64,000 bases of DNA from Treponema denticola (GCF_024181405.1 NZ_CP051302.1:1922001-1986000), one strand, 5' to 3'; counted from the stretch's first letter, positions 16,571 to 27,342 are shown. Numbers and translations: made by a program. The notes: generated from the sequence alone by a model not told the origin.

Positions 16571-19500
16571 ATGGAGATAATCAATAGCCGATACAAGATT
16601 ATTAACAAAATAAGCAACTCAATGCCTTATGTGCAGGAATTTCTGGCCGCAGACTTATGGTCGGAAAACACAAAAATTAATTTGAAAATTGTATCATCCC
16701 TAGAGCTAAAAAAAGAAGTACTTGATTTTTTTAAAGACAATTTCATTACCATAAGCACTATCGATAATTATTTTCATCTTAAAAATTACGGATTTTCCAG
16801 TTTATACTTGTCCTATCCCTCCTCGCCCCATTCAAGTCCGGATGAAATTTTATATATTTTTACCACTGAACATCTTGAAAATGCAGTACCTGTTTTGGAA
16901 TTTATACAAATATGTTCAATGGAAGATATCCTCAAAATCACCGTATCGGTTTGCCAGAGTCTTGTTCATGCGAGTAACATTGGGTTTGAGTATGAGATAT
17001 TCACTCACGGCAATGTAATGATAGTCAAAGAAAAAGACGATTTTACAGTCAGGATAAAGGATATCGTATCGGCAAAACTTGAAAACAGCACATCAGTACG
17101 GCTGACCGAGGCTGAAGATTATACAGGGACCAATGAAAATATAGATACCGTTATTTCCTTTATAGTTACACTTCTTGCAGGACAAGAACTTACAACAAGT
17201 GTTTCATCGGCTCTTACCAAACTAAAAACGGCTTATAAAAATAAAAATTTAAATAAAAAAGATGAAGATATTTTTACGGCACTATATGAAATAGCAAAAA
17301 AATACATTCATCATAAAGATAAAAATCAGAAAATTAGAATACACAACATAATTCAAGATATAAACAGAAAACTTAATAGAACCTACCTTGCAGATATTAT
17401 TCCGCCCCTTAACAGTATAACTTTCCGTCCTAAAATAGTAGGAAAACAAAAAGAAATAAATATGGTATCGCAGGCAAGAGTTGAGATACAGGCAAAAAAG
17501 GCAAAGAAACAGGTATTTCTTATCAAGGGAACTCAGGGAACAGGAAAAACAAGGTTTTTAAAAGAAGCCGAATACCGTTTATCCTTAGAAAGGACAAATA
17601 TATATGCTAATTATAATTTAAGGAATTCCAGTCCGGATCAATTTTGGGATGACTTTTTAGGAAAACTATTTTTAAATTCATATTCGGCCCAAAATATGGA
17701 TGAAAGAGAAAACCTAATAAAAAATATAAAACTAATCAGGGATCGTAAACTTGCCGTTAATACGGAAAAAGAATATGATTACATGAAGTTTAAAGTTTTT
17801 AATGAAGGAAAAAACTTATTTTTTAAAACAATAGGACAACTGCCTGTATTTCTAATTATGGATGATGTAGAATTTGCAAACGATTTTATGCTGGATACGA
17901 TTCTATATTTAGCCACGGAAATTACGGAGCTTGAAAGATTTGGAGTTATTTTGTCTTATGATGAAGCTGTCTCCCCTGTTTCACCTAAATTCGAATCTTT
18001 TTTAAACATCTTGAATAATTATGAAAAATGTCAAACTTTTGAACTAAATTATTTTTCAAAAGAAGAAACCATAGAGATGTTAAAAAATATCATGCTATTA
18101 AAATATCTTCCTTTAAGTTTTGGTCCTGTCCTATATAAGCATACATCAGGTTGCCCGTCTTTTATTATTGAAATGATAAAAGAATTTGTCAATGCCGGAA
18201 CAATATATAGGGACAAGCTGACAGGCTCATGGCTCATTAAGGATGAAATATACAATGAAAAACTTCAAAATAGAATACCAAAATCGATTGAAGAAGTTTT
18301 AACCAATCAATTAAATGTTCTTTCCCCAAGCGAGAAAAAAATATTTCTTGAAGTATCCTTATTTCAAAACAAGTTCAAAATAGAGTATTTATATAAGATT
18401 CTATCTATGTCGTCAAAACAAATAGATAAAAATATAAATAAACTTATAAATAAAGGTTTGATCACCGTTATAAAGACAGGAGACAAACTGGAATACACTA
18501 TTACCAATCAAATTATGCATAATATTTTGTATCAAATGGTGCCGCCTAAGAATAAAATGTTACAGCATAAAAAAATAAGTCAAATTCTTCAAAAGGAACC
18601 CGATACTGATGTAAATGAGCTTATTTGGTATCTAAAAGAATCGGGGAATAAAAAGGCCGCATTAAGCTACTGTCTGGATATAGTGGATAAAAATATGAAG
18701 GAAAAAAATCCGGATGCCGCAATAAAAATTTACGAAAAAATTACTTCAATGATATCCGGTCAAAGCATAAAAGCTAAATTTCAGATTCTCTTAAAAATAT
18801 TCGAACTATATAATCAGATGAATATTACAAATAAGGAAGCGGAAATTATATTAAGCCTTGAAGAAATATTGCCTAAAATAAAAGATGCAAATCTTTTATC
18901 GTCCTATTATAATTTAATGGCCAGGCATGAGTATGGAACTTCAAATGAAGAAAAAGTTAATTTTTACGTAAACAAACTGACGGAATTACATACAAAAACA
19001 TCTAAAGATATAGTCAATCTACGATTACAACATGCAAAGTGTTTATACTATCATTTAAAACGGCAATATCGTGATTTTAGAGAATCTACTCATAAAATAT
19101 TTAATCTAACAAAAAACCGGCCCGAATATATTAGCTATAGAACTGAAGCTTATATATGCTTAGGATATCTTTATGATAAAGAAAATAATAAGAAAATATC
19201 TTTTAAATGCTTTCAAAAGGCAAAAGAGCTTTCATCTTTATCTAATAATATAAAAACAGAACTTATTTCAATGTATAATATCTCGATAATGCATTGGAAG
19301 AGATATTCAAATATTGAAAAGACTCTCACATATACAAAGAATGTTATAAGTTTGGCCAAAAAATTAGGATTTTTGGCTATTGAAACTGTTTCTATAATTA
19401 ATTATGCACGAATGTTAAGCGAAATTCAAAGCAACCATGAAGCTTATGAATATGCAAAAGAGGCAGAAAACAAAATACTTGCCAATAACATGGCAATGCT

Positions 19501-21901
19501 AAAGATTCCATGCATTACAACACTTATGGAGATAACCCAAAACTTAAGTAGATATAAAGAATTTTGCGAGTATAGAAAAGAATATATAAAAACAGTACGA
19601 GAAAACAAAAAAAAGTCCGCGAGCCAGCATAACTGTGTATTTTATGTTATCATGGCAAGGATGTACCAAGAATTCGGATATAATAATAAGGCAATTGTCT
19701 ATTTACAAAGAAGCATAAAGCTAAAAAAGCATCTGCCGGATCATCAAATATTTATAGTATATTTTATGCTGGAAACATTACAAATCATTAAAAGAAAAAA
19801 ATCCGATATAAATAAATTAATAAAAATCTTTAACCTATATATAAATATAAAAAATTATAGCACGAAAAATATAAGACAGCTTACCAAAAACTTCTTTGAT
19901 ACAGTCATTACCACGACTATAAAGCGCCCTGATATTGATTTTTCTCCATTAATACGGCAGATAGTAAAATTCGATATGCCCGATCTATATGATTTTCAAC
20001 AGTCAGGAATGAACTATTTAAATATCTATTTAAACAAAACAGATACAGAACATATCTTACAAGAAAATCTTCAACTCATTAAACCTAAGAAGTTGATAAA
20101 TATCGCATTATTCCTTAATATGACATTAGGTGATTACTATTGTGCTGCCGGGATCCAAAACTTGGCCATTATATATTATCTTGAAGCTCAAAACAAAATA
20201 TTAGATATACTAAAAAACACCCCTGAAAAATACAAGACAAAGTTATTTAATAATTGGCAATTTAACAGAGCCTTCGATATAGTTTCGGATTTTATAAAAG
20301 GAAAATCCACACAAAAAGAAAAAAAATATAACCAAAAAATAACTAATTCAGAACTGCAAAAAATTCTAAAGCTTAAACATATAAATATTATAAAAAGGGA
20401 TAAAAACTTAAAAAATAAATTGATACAAACCTTTATAAAAAATGAAGGTTATGAACATATTACATCTGTCGAAATCGTTAATAATTTTACCGATAACTAT
20501 ACGCAAAATATATCGGAAATAATGAAATTCTTAGCTTTAAATGTAATCGCCACATCCTATGATTTTTTAGAAATAGGCACATCCGATGAACCATCTTTTA
20601 TCTTACACAATGAAGATCAAAACCGAGATTTACAAAAGATATTTGATTTTATAATAAAATTCGGATATCAGAATACGGCTAAAATAGAAGCCGTACTAAA
20701 CAAGCCATGCATGGTGATCCCCGTTAATAAAAAGAATTTCGGATCAAATCATTACAAACTATTAGGGTTTATGGTTTTTATATCGGAAAATGTAGTAAAT
20801 AATTTTTCATATGAAGGAAGAGCTTTTTGTAAAAAGCACTCCAACCTTTTAACCATGCTTATCGAAAGTAAAAAATTTCAACAATCAGCATCATATGATA
20901 CTTTAACCGGAGCCTATACAAGAAAATACTTTGAAACTTTTTTCAAAAATATTATCAGAAACTTATATAACTCAAATTCTAAATTCTCCCTTATTTTATA
21001 TGACCTGGATAAATTCAAAAATATAAATGATACCTATGGACATCTTGTAGGCGATATTGTTCTTAAAAGAGTAACTCAGACTATTTTAGACTCCTTAAGC
21101 CAAGGGCAGATATTGGGAAGATACGGAGGTGAAGAATTCACTGTCATTCTACCCGATACGGACTCACAAAAAGCCTTAAAAACAGCCGAATATTTTAGAA
21201 AAAAAATAGAAAATTTGGTTTTTACGGAATTCGATGCAACCATAACAATAAGCCTTGGAATTGCAACCTTTCCCGAACACGGAAAAACAACTGCCGACCT
21301 GCTCTCAAATGCGGATCAAGCATTGTATCACTCCAAAAATACAGGAAGAAATAAAAGCACCGTATGGGCACCGTCTATAATTAATAAAAAAGGAGATAAA
21401 ACAAGTCAAAATGCTGTTATTATAGCTGATGGATCTTTTTTTAATGAGAATCTGTCCGCAACAATAGAATTATGCGATATATTAAAAACTAATATCAAAA
21501 AAACAGAGCTATCAAAGACTTTAATATCAAAAATAATAAAACTATTTGAAGCCGAGAGCGGAGCCATCATTCTTAAATCCAAAAACAAAAAAAACAACGA
21601 ATTAAATTTTAAAATTAATGCAAAAATAGGATTTGAATCTTATCCGATCAATGACCAACTGGTTCACATGGTTGCTGAAGACGGCACGGGTATTCACCAA
21701 GTGGATTGGGATTCAATAGCAAAAAGAAACAGTATAACCAATATGCCGGAATGGAATTCCGTAATGATCGCTCCTATGATAAAGAATGAAGATACCATAG
21801 GAGTAATTTATTTGGCAGCTCCTGAAAAGCATACCAAATTTAGCTTAAATAAATTTATTTTTTTCACATTTTTAACTGACATAATATCTGCAAATATATA
21901 A
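16571..21901 (+). CDS. Giant signalling protein A: pseudokinase, STAND-type ATPase, TPR, GAF-like, GGDEF, GAF-like
   Basis: 1776 residues, no signal peptide or clear membrane segment, so probably cytoplasmic. Residues 1-210 have a protein-kinase-like start (RYKIINKI, ATP-lysine-like LKIV at 38-41), but HGN (146-148) replaces the HRD loop and KDI the DFG motif, so it looks catalytically dead. A predicted ATPase follows, with Walker A GTQGTGKT (about 320-327) and Walker B LIMDD (about 428-432). Residues about 690-1200 are helical TPR-like repeats. A GAF-like region (about 1310-1440) precedes a GGDEF domain with DLDKFKNINDTYGH and an intact GGEEF (1519-1523). The RxxD inhibitory site is missing. 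A second GAF-like region ends the protein. It probably makes cyclic di-GMP in response to a sensed signal. The gene is visibly richer in A+T than its neighbours. A paralogue starts 11 bases downstream. Confidence 0.8.
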   Translation: MEIINSRYKIINKISNSMPYVQEFLAADLWSENTKINLKIVSSLELKKEVLDFFKDNFITISTIDNYFHLKNYGFSSLYLSYPSSPHSSPDEILYIFTTEHLENAVPVLEFIQICSMEDILKITVSVCQSLVHASNIGFEYEIFTHGNVMIVKEKDDFTVRIKDIVSAKLENSTSVRLTEAEDYTGTNENIDTVISFIVTLLAGQELTTSVSSALTKLKTAYKNKNLNKKDEDIFTALYEIAKKYIHHKDKNQKIRIHNIIQDINRKLNRTYLADIIPPLNSITFRPKIVGKQKEINMVSQARVEIQAKKAKKQVFLIKGTQGTGKTRFLKEAEYRLSLERTNIYANYNLRNSSPDQFWDDFLGKLFLNSYSAQNMDERENLIKNIKLIRDRKLAVNTEKEYDYMKFKVFNEGKNLFFKTIGQLPVFLIMDDVEFANDFMLDTILYLATEITELERFGVILSYDEAVSPVSPKFESFLNILNNYEKCQTFELNYFSKEETIEMLKNIMLLKYLPLSFGPVLYKHTSGCPSFIIEMIKEFVNAGTIYRDKLTGSWLIKDEIYNEKLQNRIPKSIEEVLTNQLNVLSPSEKKIFLEVSLFQNKFKIEYLYKILSMSSKQIDKNINKLINKGLITVIKTGDKLEYTITNQIMHNILYQMVPPKNKMLQHKKISQILQKEPDTDVNELIWYLKESGNKKAALSYCLDIVDKNMKEKNPDAAIKIYEKITSMISGQSIKAKFQILLKIFELYNQMNITNKEAEIILSLEEILPKIKDANLLSSYYNLMARHEYGTSNEEKVNFYVNKLTELHTKTSKDIVNLRLQHAKCLYYHLKRQYRDFRESTHKIFNLTKNRPEYISYRTEAYICLGYLYDKENNKKISFKCFQKAKELSSLSNNIKTELISMYNISIMHWKRYSNIEKTLTYTKNVISLAKKLGFLAIETVSIINYARMLSEIQSNHEAYEYAKEAENKILANNMAMLKIPCITTLMEITQNLSRYKEFCEYRKEYIKTVRENKKKSASQHNCVFYVIMARMYQEFGYNNKAIVYLQRSIKLKKHLPDHQIFIVYFMLETLQIIKRKKSDINKLIKIFNLYINIKNYSTKNIRQLTKNFFDTVITTTIKRPDIDFSPLIRQIVKFDMPDLYDFQQSGMNYLNIYLNKTDTEHILQENLQLIKPKKLINIALFLNMTLGDYYCAAGIQNLAIIYYLEAQNKILDILKNTPEKYKTKLFNNWQFNRAFDIVSDFIKGKSTQKEKKYNQKITNSELQKILKLKHINIIKRDKNLKNKLIQTFIKNEGYEHITSVEIVNNFTDNYTQNISEIMKFLALNVIATSYDFLEIGTSDEPSFILHNEDQNRDLQKIFDFIIKFGYQNTAKIEAVLNKPCMVIPVNKKNFGSNHYKLLGFMVFISENVVNNFSYEGRAFCKKHSNLLTMLIESKKFQQSASYDTLTGAYTRKYFETFFKNIIRNLYNSNSKFSLILYDLDKFKNINDTYGHLVGDIVLKRVTQTILDSLSQGQILGRYGGEEFTVILPDTDSQKALKTAEYFRKKIENLVFTEFDATITISLGIATFPEHGKTTADLLSNADQALYHSKNTGRNKSTVWAPSIINKKGDKTSQNAVIIADGSFFNENLSATIELCDILKTNIKKTELSKTLISKIIKLFEAESGAIILKSKNKKNNELNFKINAKIGFESYPINDQLVHMVAEDGTGIHQVDWDSIAKRNSITNMPEWNSVMIAPMIKNEDTIGVIYLAAPEKHTKFSLNKFIFFTFLTDIISANI

Positions 21902-21912
21902 GGGAGGGTCAA

Positions 21913-24900
21913 ATGAAAATATTAAATAACAGATATAGAATTATTAACGAGCTCCCGGTAGAATTAAAAACTAATACAGGATTTTTGGTCCATGATTTAG
22001 GTTCCGATAACAAAAAACAACTTGAATTAAGACTGATATATGCTTCAGACTTAGATGAAGCCTTTATGCAATTTATTAGAGAAAAATTTCTTCTTATCAA
22101 ACAATTAAAAGAAAGCGTTCATATAAAAAATCATGATTTTACACGGTTAATAAGTATAGACAATAAAATAATAGATGAGGAAATATACTTATACACAATA
22201 GAGTATATAGAAAAAAAAGAACCCATATTAGATTTTTTACTTAATGCCACAACAAAAGATATCTTCGAATTATTTGCAGCAATACTTAAAGAGTTAAACT
22301 ATTTACTAACATACGGAATAGTATATAATAACTTTGATCTAACCAATATATATGTGATAAAAAATAACGAGCAAATTCTTATAAAGGCAAAAGACCTTAT
22401 CACCGAAAAAAATCAATACCCAGAGCAGATAAAACTTTTATCAAATGAAGAGATTCACACATTTACTTATAATCACGATATCTTAAAAACAATCATTTTA
22501 TCTTTGCTCTTTAAAAAAAGCATAATAAAAAATCATGAAAGATATTTTCAAGAACTGCAACATATTGAAAGCGACCAGTTAAATGACGAAAGCAAAAAAC
22601 ACCTTTACAAATGTTTTTTAAAAATATATAACAAAATTAATACGCGAAAACTCAAAAAAGAACCTTATCCCTTTTATGAAATAATATCGGATATTAATTA
22701 CAGCATAAATACCGATTACAATATCTCAACCCCGATAAGCATTATAAAAAATTATCAATTTCCCATAAATAGAGAAAAAGAAAAAAACGAGATTTTTTCC
22801 GTATTTAAACAAACAAAAACGTCTAAAACCGAAAATAAAAATATATTAATCACAGGGCCCTTCGGTATTGGGAAGACCTATTTCTTATCAGAGATATATT
22901 TTTTGCTATTACTTGAAAAAGTGGACGTTTATTATATTACTAACCTGAGTAATATAGACGATATTAACTTTATTCTGCATCTCATTAAAAGTTTATTTTT
23001 AAAAAATTCTTTAATTCAACAAAATCATGAAAAAAAACTGACCAGTATTATTGATGCTTTAAAATCCGAAATAGAAATCAATGAAGATATACAACGAATA
23101 AAAGCACTTAAATATAGGCTTATAAACTTAATAACGGACCTAATACTGGAAAACTCATTATCACGGCCTATAGTTTTTATAATTGATGATATACATTTGA
23201 TAAGTGAATTTATAACAAAAGCAATATTGTACTTAACAATAGAAAATTCCGATAAAAAAAACATAATACTGATACAATCTGCCAATGAAAGTCTAATTAA
23301 CAATAATGAAAATGCAAAAAAACTTATTAAAACATTATCGAATCAAACGTCTATAAAAAAAATAAACCTTCAAAGCTTATCTGAAGCGGAAACCGAAACT
23401 TTAATACGAAATACGATAAATATAAGAAACATCCCGGAAATATTATTAAAAAAAATATATTCAAATACCGGCGGTAACCCCTTATTTATTAATGAAGCAC
23501 TAAAAGAACTTACTGTTTCGGGAGAGCTGGAAAAAGACCAATCAATGGAGCTATGTAAACTTTCAGACAGCTTGTCTAACCCTTCTATTCCGATACCGAT
23601 ATCTATCAATATACAGCAGTCGGTAAGAAAGCAGATAAAAAATCTGGATAAAGATGAATTAACTTTTTTAAAAAACCTATGTATATTTCAAACAAGCTTT
23701 AAAGCTGAAAGTTTACCAAAGATACTGAATGTAACAGACTCTGAAGTTACAAAATATATACCAAAACTATTAGAGCAAAACATCATAAAAAAAACGACAA
23801 AGCAGAATGCAAATGAGTATTCAATCATAAATAAAATCTTACAAAAAACGTTGTATGATGAGCTTGATCATGCTTATAGGCTGCAAATACATAAAAAAAT
23901 TATACAAAGAATAAAAACAAAAAAAACAGTAAATATTAATGAGTTGATCTGGCATGCAGAAAAATCGGGATTATTTGAAGAAGCGGTTAATTATTGCATA
24001 AAATATAAAGACAATATAAAAAAGCAATGTACTCATCTAGCCTATATAGAGATATTTGAAAAAGTCTATTTGTTTGTCCAAAATACAGACAAAAACAGTA
24101 AACTTGATATACTCCTTATTCTTGCAGAATCATATTTAGAAAATGAAGATATGATAGGATGCAGAAAAAAAATAGCAATAGCCGAAAAAATAATTAGCAA
24201 CTTCAATTCAAACAAAATAGCGACAGCACAAGTTCATATAATAAAAATAATTCAAGCAATTCAATCTAAAGCAAAAGCTAAACAAATAGCTAAATCATTA
24301 GCTATAGCCGAAAAAATTACGGCCGAGGCAAATGATACTTATACTCAATTATTGCTTGATAAAGCGAAGGTAGAATTTTTACAATACACTAAAAAATACA
24401 CTGAAGCTGCCGATGAAGCAAAAAAAATTATATTAAAGTGCGGTAATTCAAAAGAATTTAAATCACTTAAAATAAAAGCACTATTGAATTTGAGTACAAA
24501 CCTTTTTTATTCAGGAGATCACAAAGAGGCAGAAAGAACTTATTTGGAAACTCTTAAAAATGCAAAAAAAATAGGCAATACAAATATTGAAGATATTGTC
24601 TGCAACAACTTGGCTGTAATTCAAGAACACGTATACAAAAACTTTGAGGCATCAATAGTATATTATAACAGAATTTTAAAAAATAATGCATCGGGCAACT
24701 CTGCTACGGAAATCCTTACATTACTTAATTTAAGTATCTCATATTTACACTTATATGATTATGAAAAAGCCTATGAGGCTTGCAATCAAGCTATAAAAAA
24801 AATAATACAAAATTTTGATACAAACGAAATATTTTTTGCTCACACTATTCTTTATGAAATTTATCTGTCATTATGTATGTATGACAAAGTGGATGAATCC

Positions 24901-27213
24901 GAATCGGAAATATCGAAAATACTTAAAAACAAAAGCATACACAAGGATCCGATTGATATAAGTATTTTTGAACAAACAAGGAGCAGTTTTTACTATGCCA
25001 TGGGGCATTTTGAAGCTGACATCAAAATTTTGGAGAAGCATATACAAGGGGAAAAAGATATTAAAGAGATTTTAGAAATATTTTTATCACTGTGTATGAC
25101 TTTAAATAAAATTGCACAAGGTAAAATAAATTCTATTGAAAAACTCGAAAAAGAAATCTTGGCAATAGCCTCGACGCAAGCCTTTTTAGAAAATATATAT
25201 CTTTTGTTTTATGAGTTAGTCTACCTTATAAGAAAAATTATAATATTCCGCTCTGACATTGACTTTAAAAAAATAGTTAAAGTTATACTTGACATAAATT
25301 GCCACAGTAATCAACCTTTAATAAAAGCACCTCTTTTATTTTTAGAAGCCTATATAGATCCCGGAAATTCGGAAAAAAAACTGATAGAGGCTTTGAATCT
25401 TCTTGGAAATAAATACATGACGGACTTAAGCATAGATATAAATATTAAACTAGGTCTAATACATCTGAGAAAAAATAATATTAACATGGCAATGATTAAT
25501 TTTGTTGAGGCTCAGAAATTAATTAATATTTTTATAAAAAAAATACCGTTAAAATTCAAAGCAAGTTATTTTAATTCTCACCACTACGGATTACCTTCAT
25601 TGATAATAGACGATTATATCAACAGAAAAATAAAACCTGAATATACAAAATTTAAAGAAGTACTATCCTATAAACAGATAGCAAAACTGTTATCCAAAAA
25701 TGCTGTCGAAAAATTAAAAAATAATCCGGCTTTTATTTTTAATATTATATCACAAACAAAACAATCCGGTATATTTAAGAATAAGTCTATTGATGACATA
25801 ATTGAAAAATTTTCAGATGATTTTTTACAAAATATAAATAACCTTCTAAATTTTACGGCTTTAAATTTACTTGCAAATGCGGCTGATGTATTTATTACAA
25901 CAACCAATGATAAAATCGAATCCTTATTTAATTTCGGTCAAAATGAAACTATAGAAAAAATTGCAAGATTAATAGAATCATCTACATACAATACGGTAAA
26001 TATTAAGACAGAAAGCGAAATTTCCTCACACCTTGTTGTTCCGATAAATTCTTATAATCATCAAACAGGGAATACTGTAACCGGTTACTTGGTTTTTGTA
26101 TCAAATAAAGAAATAAATAACTTCGGTAATTTTGGAATACGTTTCTGCCTAAACATTGAAAATATATTTTCATTTTTAATAGAAAGTTATAAGGTACAAC
26201 AGGAGGCGGCTACAGATAAGCTGACATCGGCGTTAACAAAAAAATACACCGAAAATGCACTAACCGATATTTTAAGAGTTTCCAAAATAAGTAACAACTC
26301 GTTCAGCATCCTAATGTATGATCTGGATAAATTTAAAAAAATAAACGACACCTTCGGGCACCAGATGGGTGATACGGTTTTAAAAGCGACAGCTAAAACT
26401 GCATTGGGTGTATTAAAAAAAGGACAAATACTCGGGCGAATCGGCGGAGAAGAATTTGTTATTCTACTCCCTAATACGGAAAAAAAACAAGCTTTAATAA
26501 TAGCAGAAAAAATCAGAAAACAGGTAGAAGCGTTGCATTTTGATAATCCGGCTATTAGGATAACTATCAGCATGGGTATAGCCGTGTTTCCCACAGACGG
26601 CACAGCAGAAAAAGATCTATTGTCAAAAGTAGATCAAGCCCTATATGCTGCAAAAAACTGGGGAAGGAATCAAACAGTCGTATGGGAAGAAGATCTTGAA
26701 TCCATCAAAAAAAAGGCTGACAGGTTAGCCGGAATATTAACAGGAAATACCATAAACGATACAAAAAATATTCTAAGCTTTATCGATACGGCTTCACTCA
26801 TACGGCATTCCATATCAAAAACACAAAGGCTCGAAATTTGTCTTGAAAAAATAATAGACAGTACAGGCGCCGATTCAGGAATCTTTATATGCCCTGTCAA
26901 GGAAAAGATGTCCAAAAGAATCTTTAAATATAAACCTGTTTCAAAGCCGGAATTTCCCGTAAATAGAGACTTTATAATCGAAGTTATGTCCGAAAAAAAA
27001 GAGCTATGCAAAATAGACTGGGAAAACATTTCGGGAAGAAGCGCTATAACGGGAATCCCCAACTGGAATTCTACCATTCTTGTACCTGTAATCCTAAAGG
27101 ATGAAATAAAGGCTATAATCTATCTTGTAGTTGAAATCAGAAAAAGAAAGTTCGGAACGGAAGAGGTAAACTTAGCAAGTCTATTTGCCGGCTTAATTGC
27201 TCCATTCTTTTAA
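21913..27213 (+). CDS. Giant signalling protein B: paralogue of protein A with the same domain order
   Basis: 1766 residues, co-linear with protein A throughout but strongly diverged. The pseudokinase start (RYRIINEL) has Arg in the ATP-lysine position (LELRLI), a partial FDLTN segment (141-145) in place of the HRD loop and KDL for DFG. Walker A GPFGIGKT (315-322) and Walker B FIIDD (about 422-426) are intact. TPR-like helices span about 680-1200. GGDEF elements DLDKFKKINDTFGH and GGEEF (1511-1515) are intact, again without an RxxD inhibitory site. A GAF-like region ends it, with the segment GIPNWNS matched by NMPEWNS in protein A. GGGAGG stands before the ATG, so it is co-transcribed with gene A. 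The stop lies one base from the antisense tRNA-Pro gene. Confidence 0.8.
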   Translation: MKILNNRYRIINELPVELKTNTGFLVHDLGSDNKKQLELRLIYASDLDEAFMQFIREKFLLIKQLKESVHIKNHDFTRLISIDNKIIDEEIYLYTIEYIEKKEPILDFLLNATTKDIFELFAAILKELNYLLTYGIVYNNFDLTNIYVIKNNEQILIKAKDLITEKNQYPEQIKLLSNEEIHTFTYNHDILKTIILSLLFKKSIIKNHERYFQELQHIESDQLNDESKKHLYKCFLKIYNKINTRKLKKEPYPFYEIISDINYSINTDYNISTPISIIKNYQFPINREKEKNEIFSVFKQTKTSKTENKNILITGPFGIGKTYFLSEIYFLLLLEKVDVYYITNLSNIDDINFILHLIKSLFLKNSLIQQNHEKKLTSIIDALKSEIEINEDIQRIKALKYRLINLITDLILENSLSRPIVFIIDDIHLISEFITKAILYLTIENSDKKNIILIQSANESLINNNENAKKLIKTLSNQTSIKKINLQSLSEAETETLIRNTINIRNIPEILLKKIYSNTGGNPLFINEALKELTVSGELEKDQSMELCKLSDSLSNPSIPIPISINIQQSVRKQIKNLDKDELTFLKNLCIFQTSFKAESLPKILNVTDSEVTKYIPKLLEQNIIKKTTKQNANEYSIINKILQKTLYDELDHAYRLQIHKKIIQRIKTKKTVNINELIWHAEKSGLFEEAVNYCIKYKDNIKKQCTHLAYIEIFEKVYLFVQNTDKNSKLDILLILAESYLENEDMIGCRKKIAIAEKIISNFNSNKIATAQVHIIKIIQAIQSKAKAKQIAKSLAIAEKITAEANDTYTQLLLDKAKVEFLQYTKKYTEAADEAKKIILKCGNSKEFKSLKIKALLNLSTNLFYSGDHKEAERTYLETLKNAKKIGNTNIEDIVCNNLAVIQEHVYKNFEASIVYYNRILKNNASGNSATEILTLLNLSISYLHLYDYEKAYEACNQAIKKIIQNFDTNEIFFAHTILYEIYLSLCMYDKVDESESEISKILKNKSIHKDPIDISIFEQTRSSFYYAMGHFEADIKILEKHIQGEKDIKEILEIFLSLCMTLNKIAQGKINSIEKLEKEILAIASTQAFLENIYLLFYELVYLIRKIIIFRSDIDFKKIVKVILDINCHSNQPLIKAPLLFLEAYIDPGNSEKKLIEALNLLGNKYMTDLSIDINIKLGLIHLRKNNINMAMINFVEAQKLINIFIKKIPLKFKASYFNSHHYGLPSLIIDDYINRKIKPEYTKFKEVLSYKQIAKLLSKNAVEKLKNNPAFIFNIISQTKQSGIFKNKSIDDIIEKFSDDFLQNINNLLNFTALNLLANAADVFITTTNDKIESLFNFGQNETIEKIARLIESSTYNTVNIKTESEISSHLVVPINSYNHQTGNTVTGYLVFVSNKEINNFGNFGIRFCLNIENIFSFLIESYKVQQEAATDKLTSALTKKYTENALTDILRVSKISNNSFSILMYDLDKFKKINDTFGHQMGDTVLKATAKTALGVLKKGQILGRIGGEEFVILLPNTEKKQALIIAEKIRKQVEALHFDNPAIRITISMGIAVFPTDGTAEKDLLSKVDQALYAAKNWGRNQTVVWEEDLESIKKKADRLAGILTGNTINDTKNILSFIDTASLIRHSISKTQRLEICLEKIIDSTGADSGIFICPVKEKMSKRIFKYKPVSKPEFPVNRDFIIEVMSEKKELCKIDWENISGRSAITGIPNWNSTILVPVILKDEIKAIIYLVVEIRKRKFGTEEVNLASLFAGLIAPFF

Positions 27214-27214
27214 A

Positions 27215-27286
27215 TCGGGCAGGGGGGATTTGAACCCCCGACTTCTTGGTCCCGAACCAAGCGCGCTACCCCTGCGCTACTGCCCG
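27215..27286 (-). tRNA. tRNA-Pro (anticodon CGG)
   Basis: 72 bases. The acceptor arms CGGGCAG and CTGCCCG pair fully. The D arm is short (GCGC stems), the anticodon arm is CTTGG/CCAAG with loop TTCGGGA, the variable loop has 5 bases, and the T arm is GGGGG/CCCCC with TTCAAAT. Discriminator A; no CCA is encoded. I see no good promoter of its own between it and the terminator behind tRNA-Asp. Confidence 0.95.
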
Positions 27287-27305
27287 TAAATAAAAATGCA
27301 GATAT

Positions 27306-27342
27306 AAAATAAAAAAGCTCACCACTAAGGCGGTGAGCTTTT
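27306..27342 (-). terminator. Terminator after tRNA-Asp
   Basis: On the minus strand AAGCTCACC and GGTGAGCTT form a 9-base stem followed by a T-rich run. It separates tRNA-Asp from tRNA-Pro. Confidence 0.8.
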
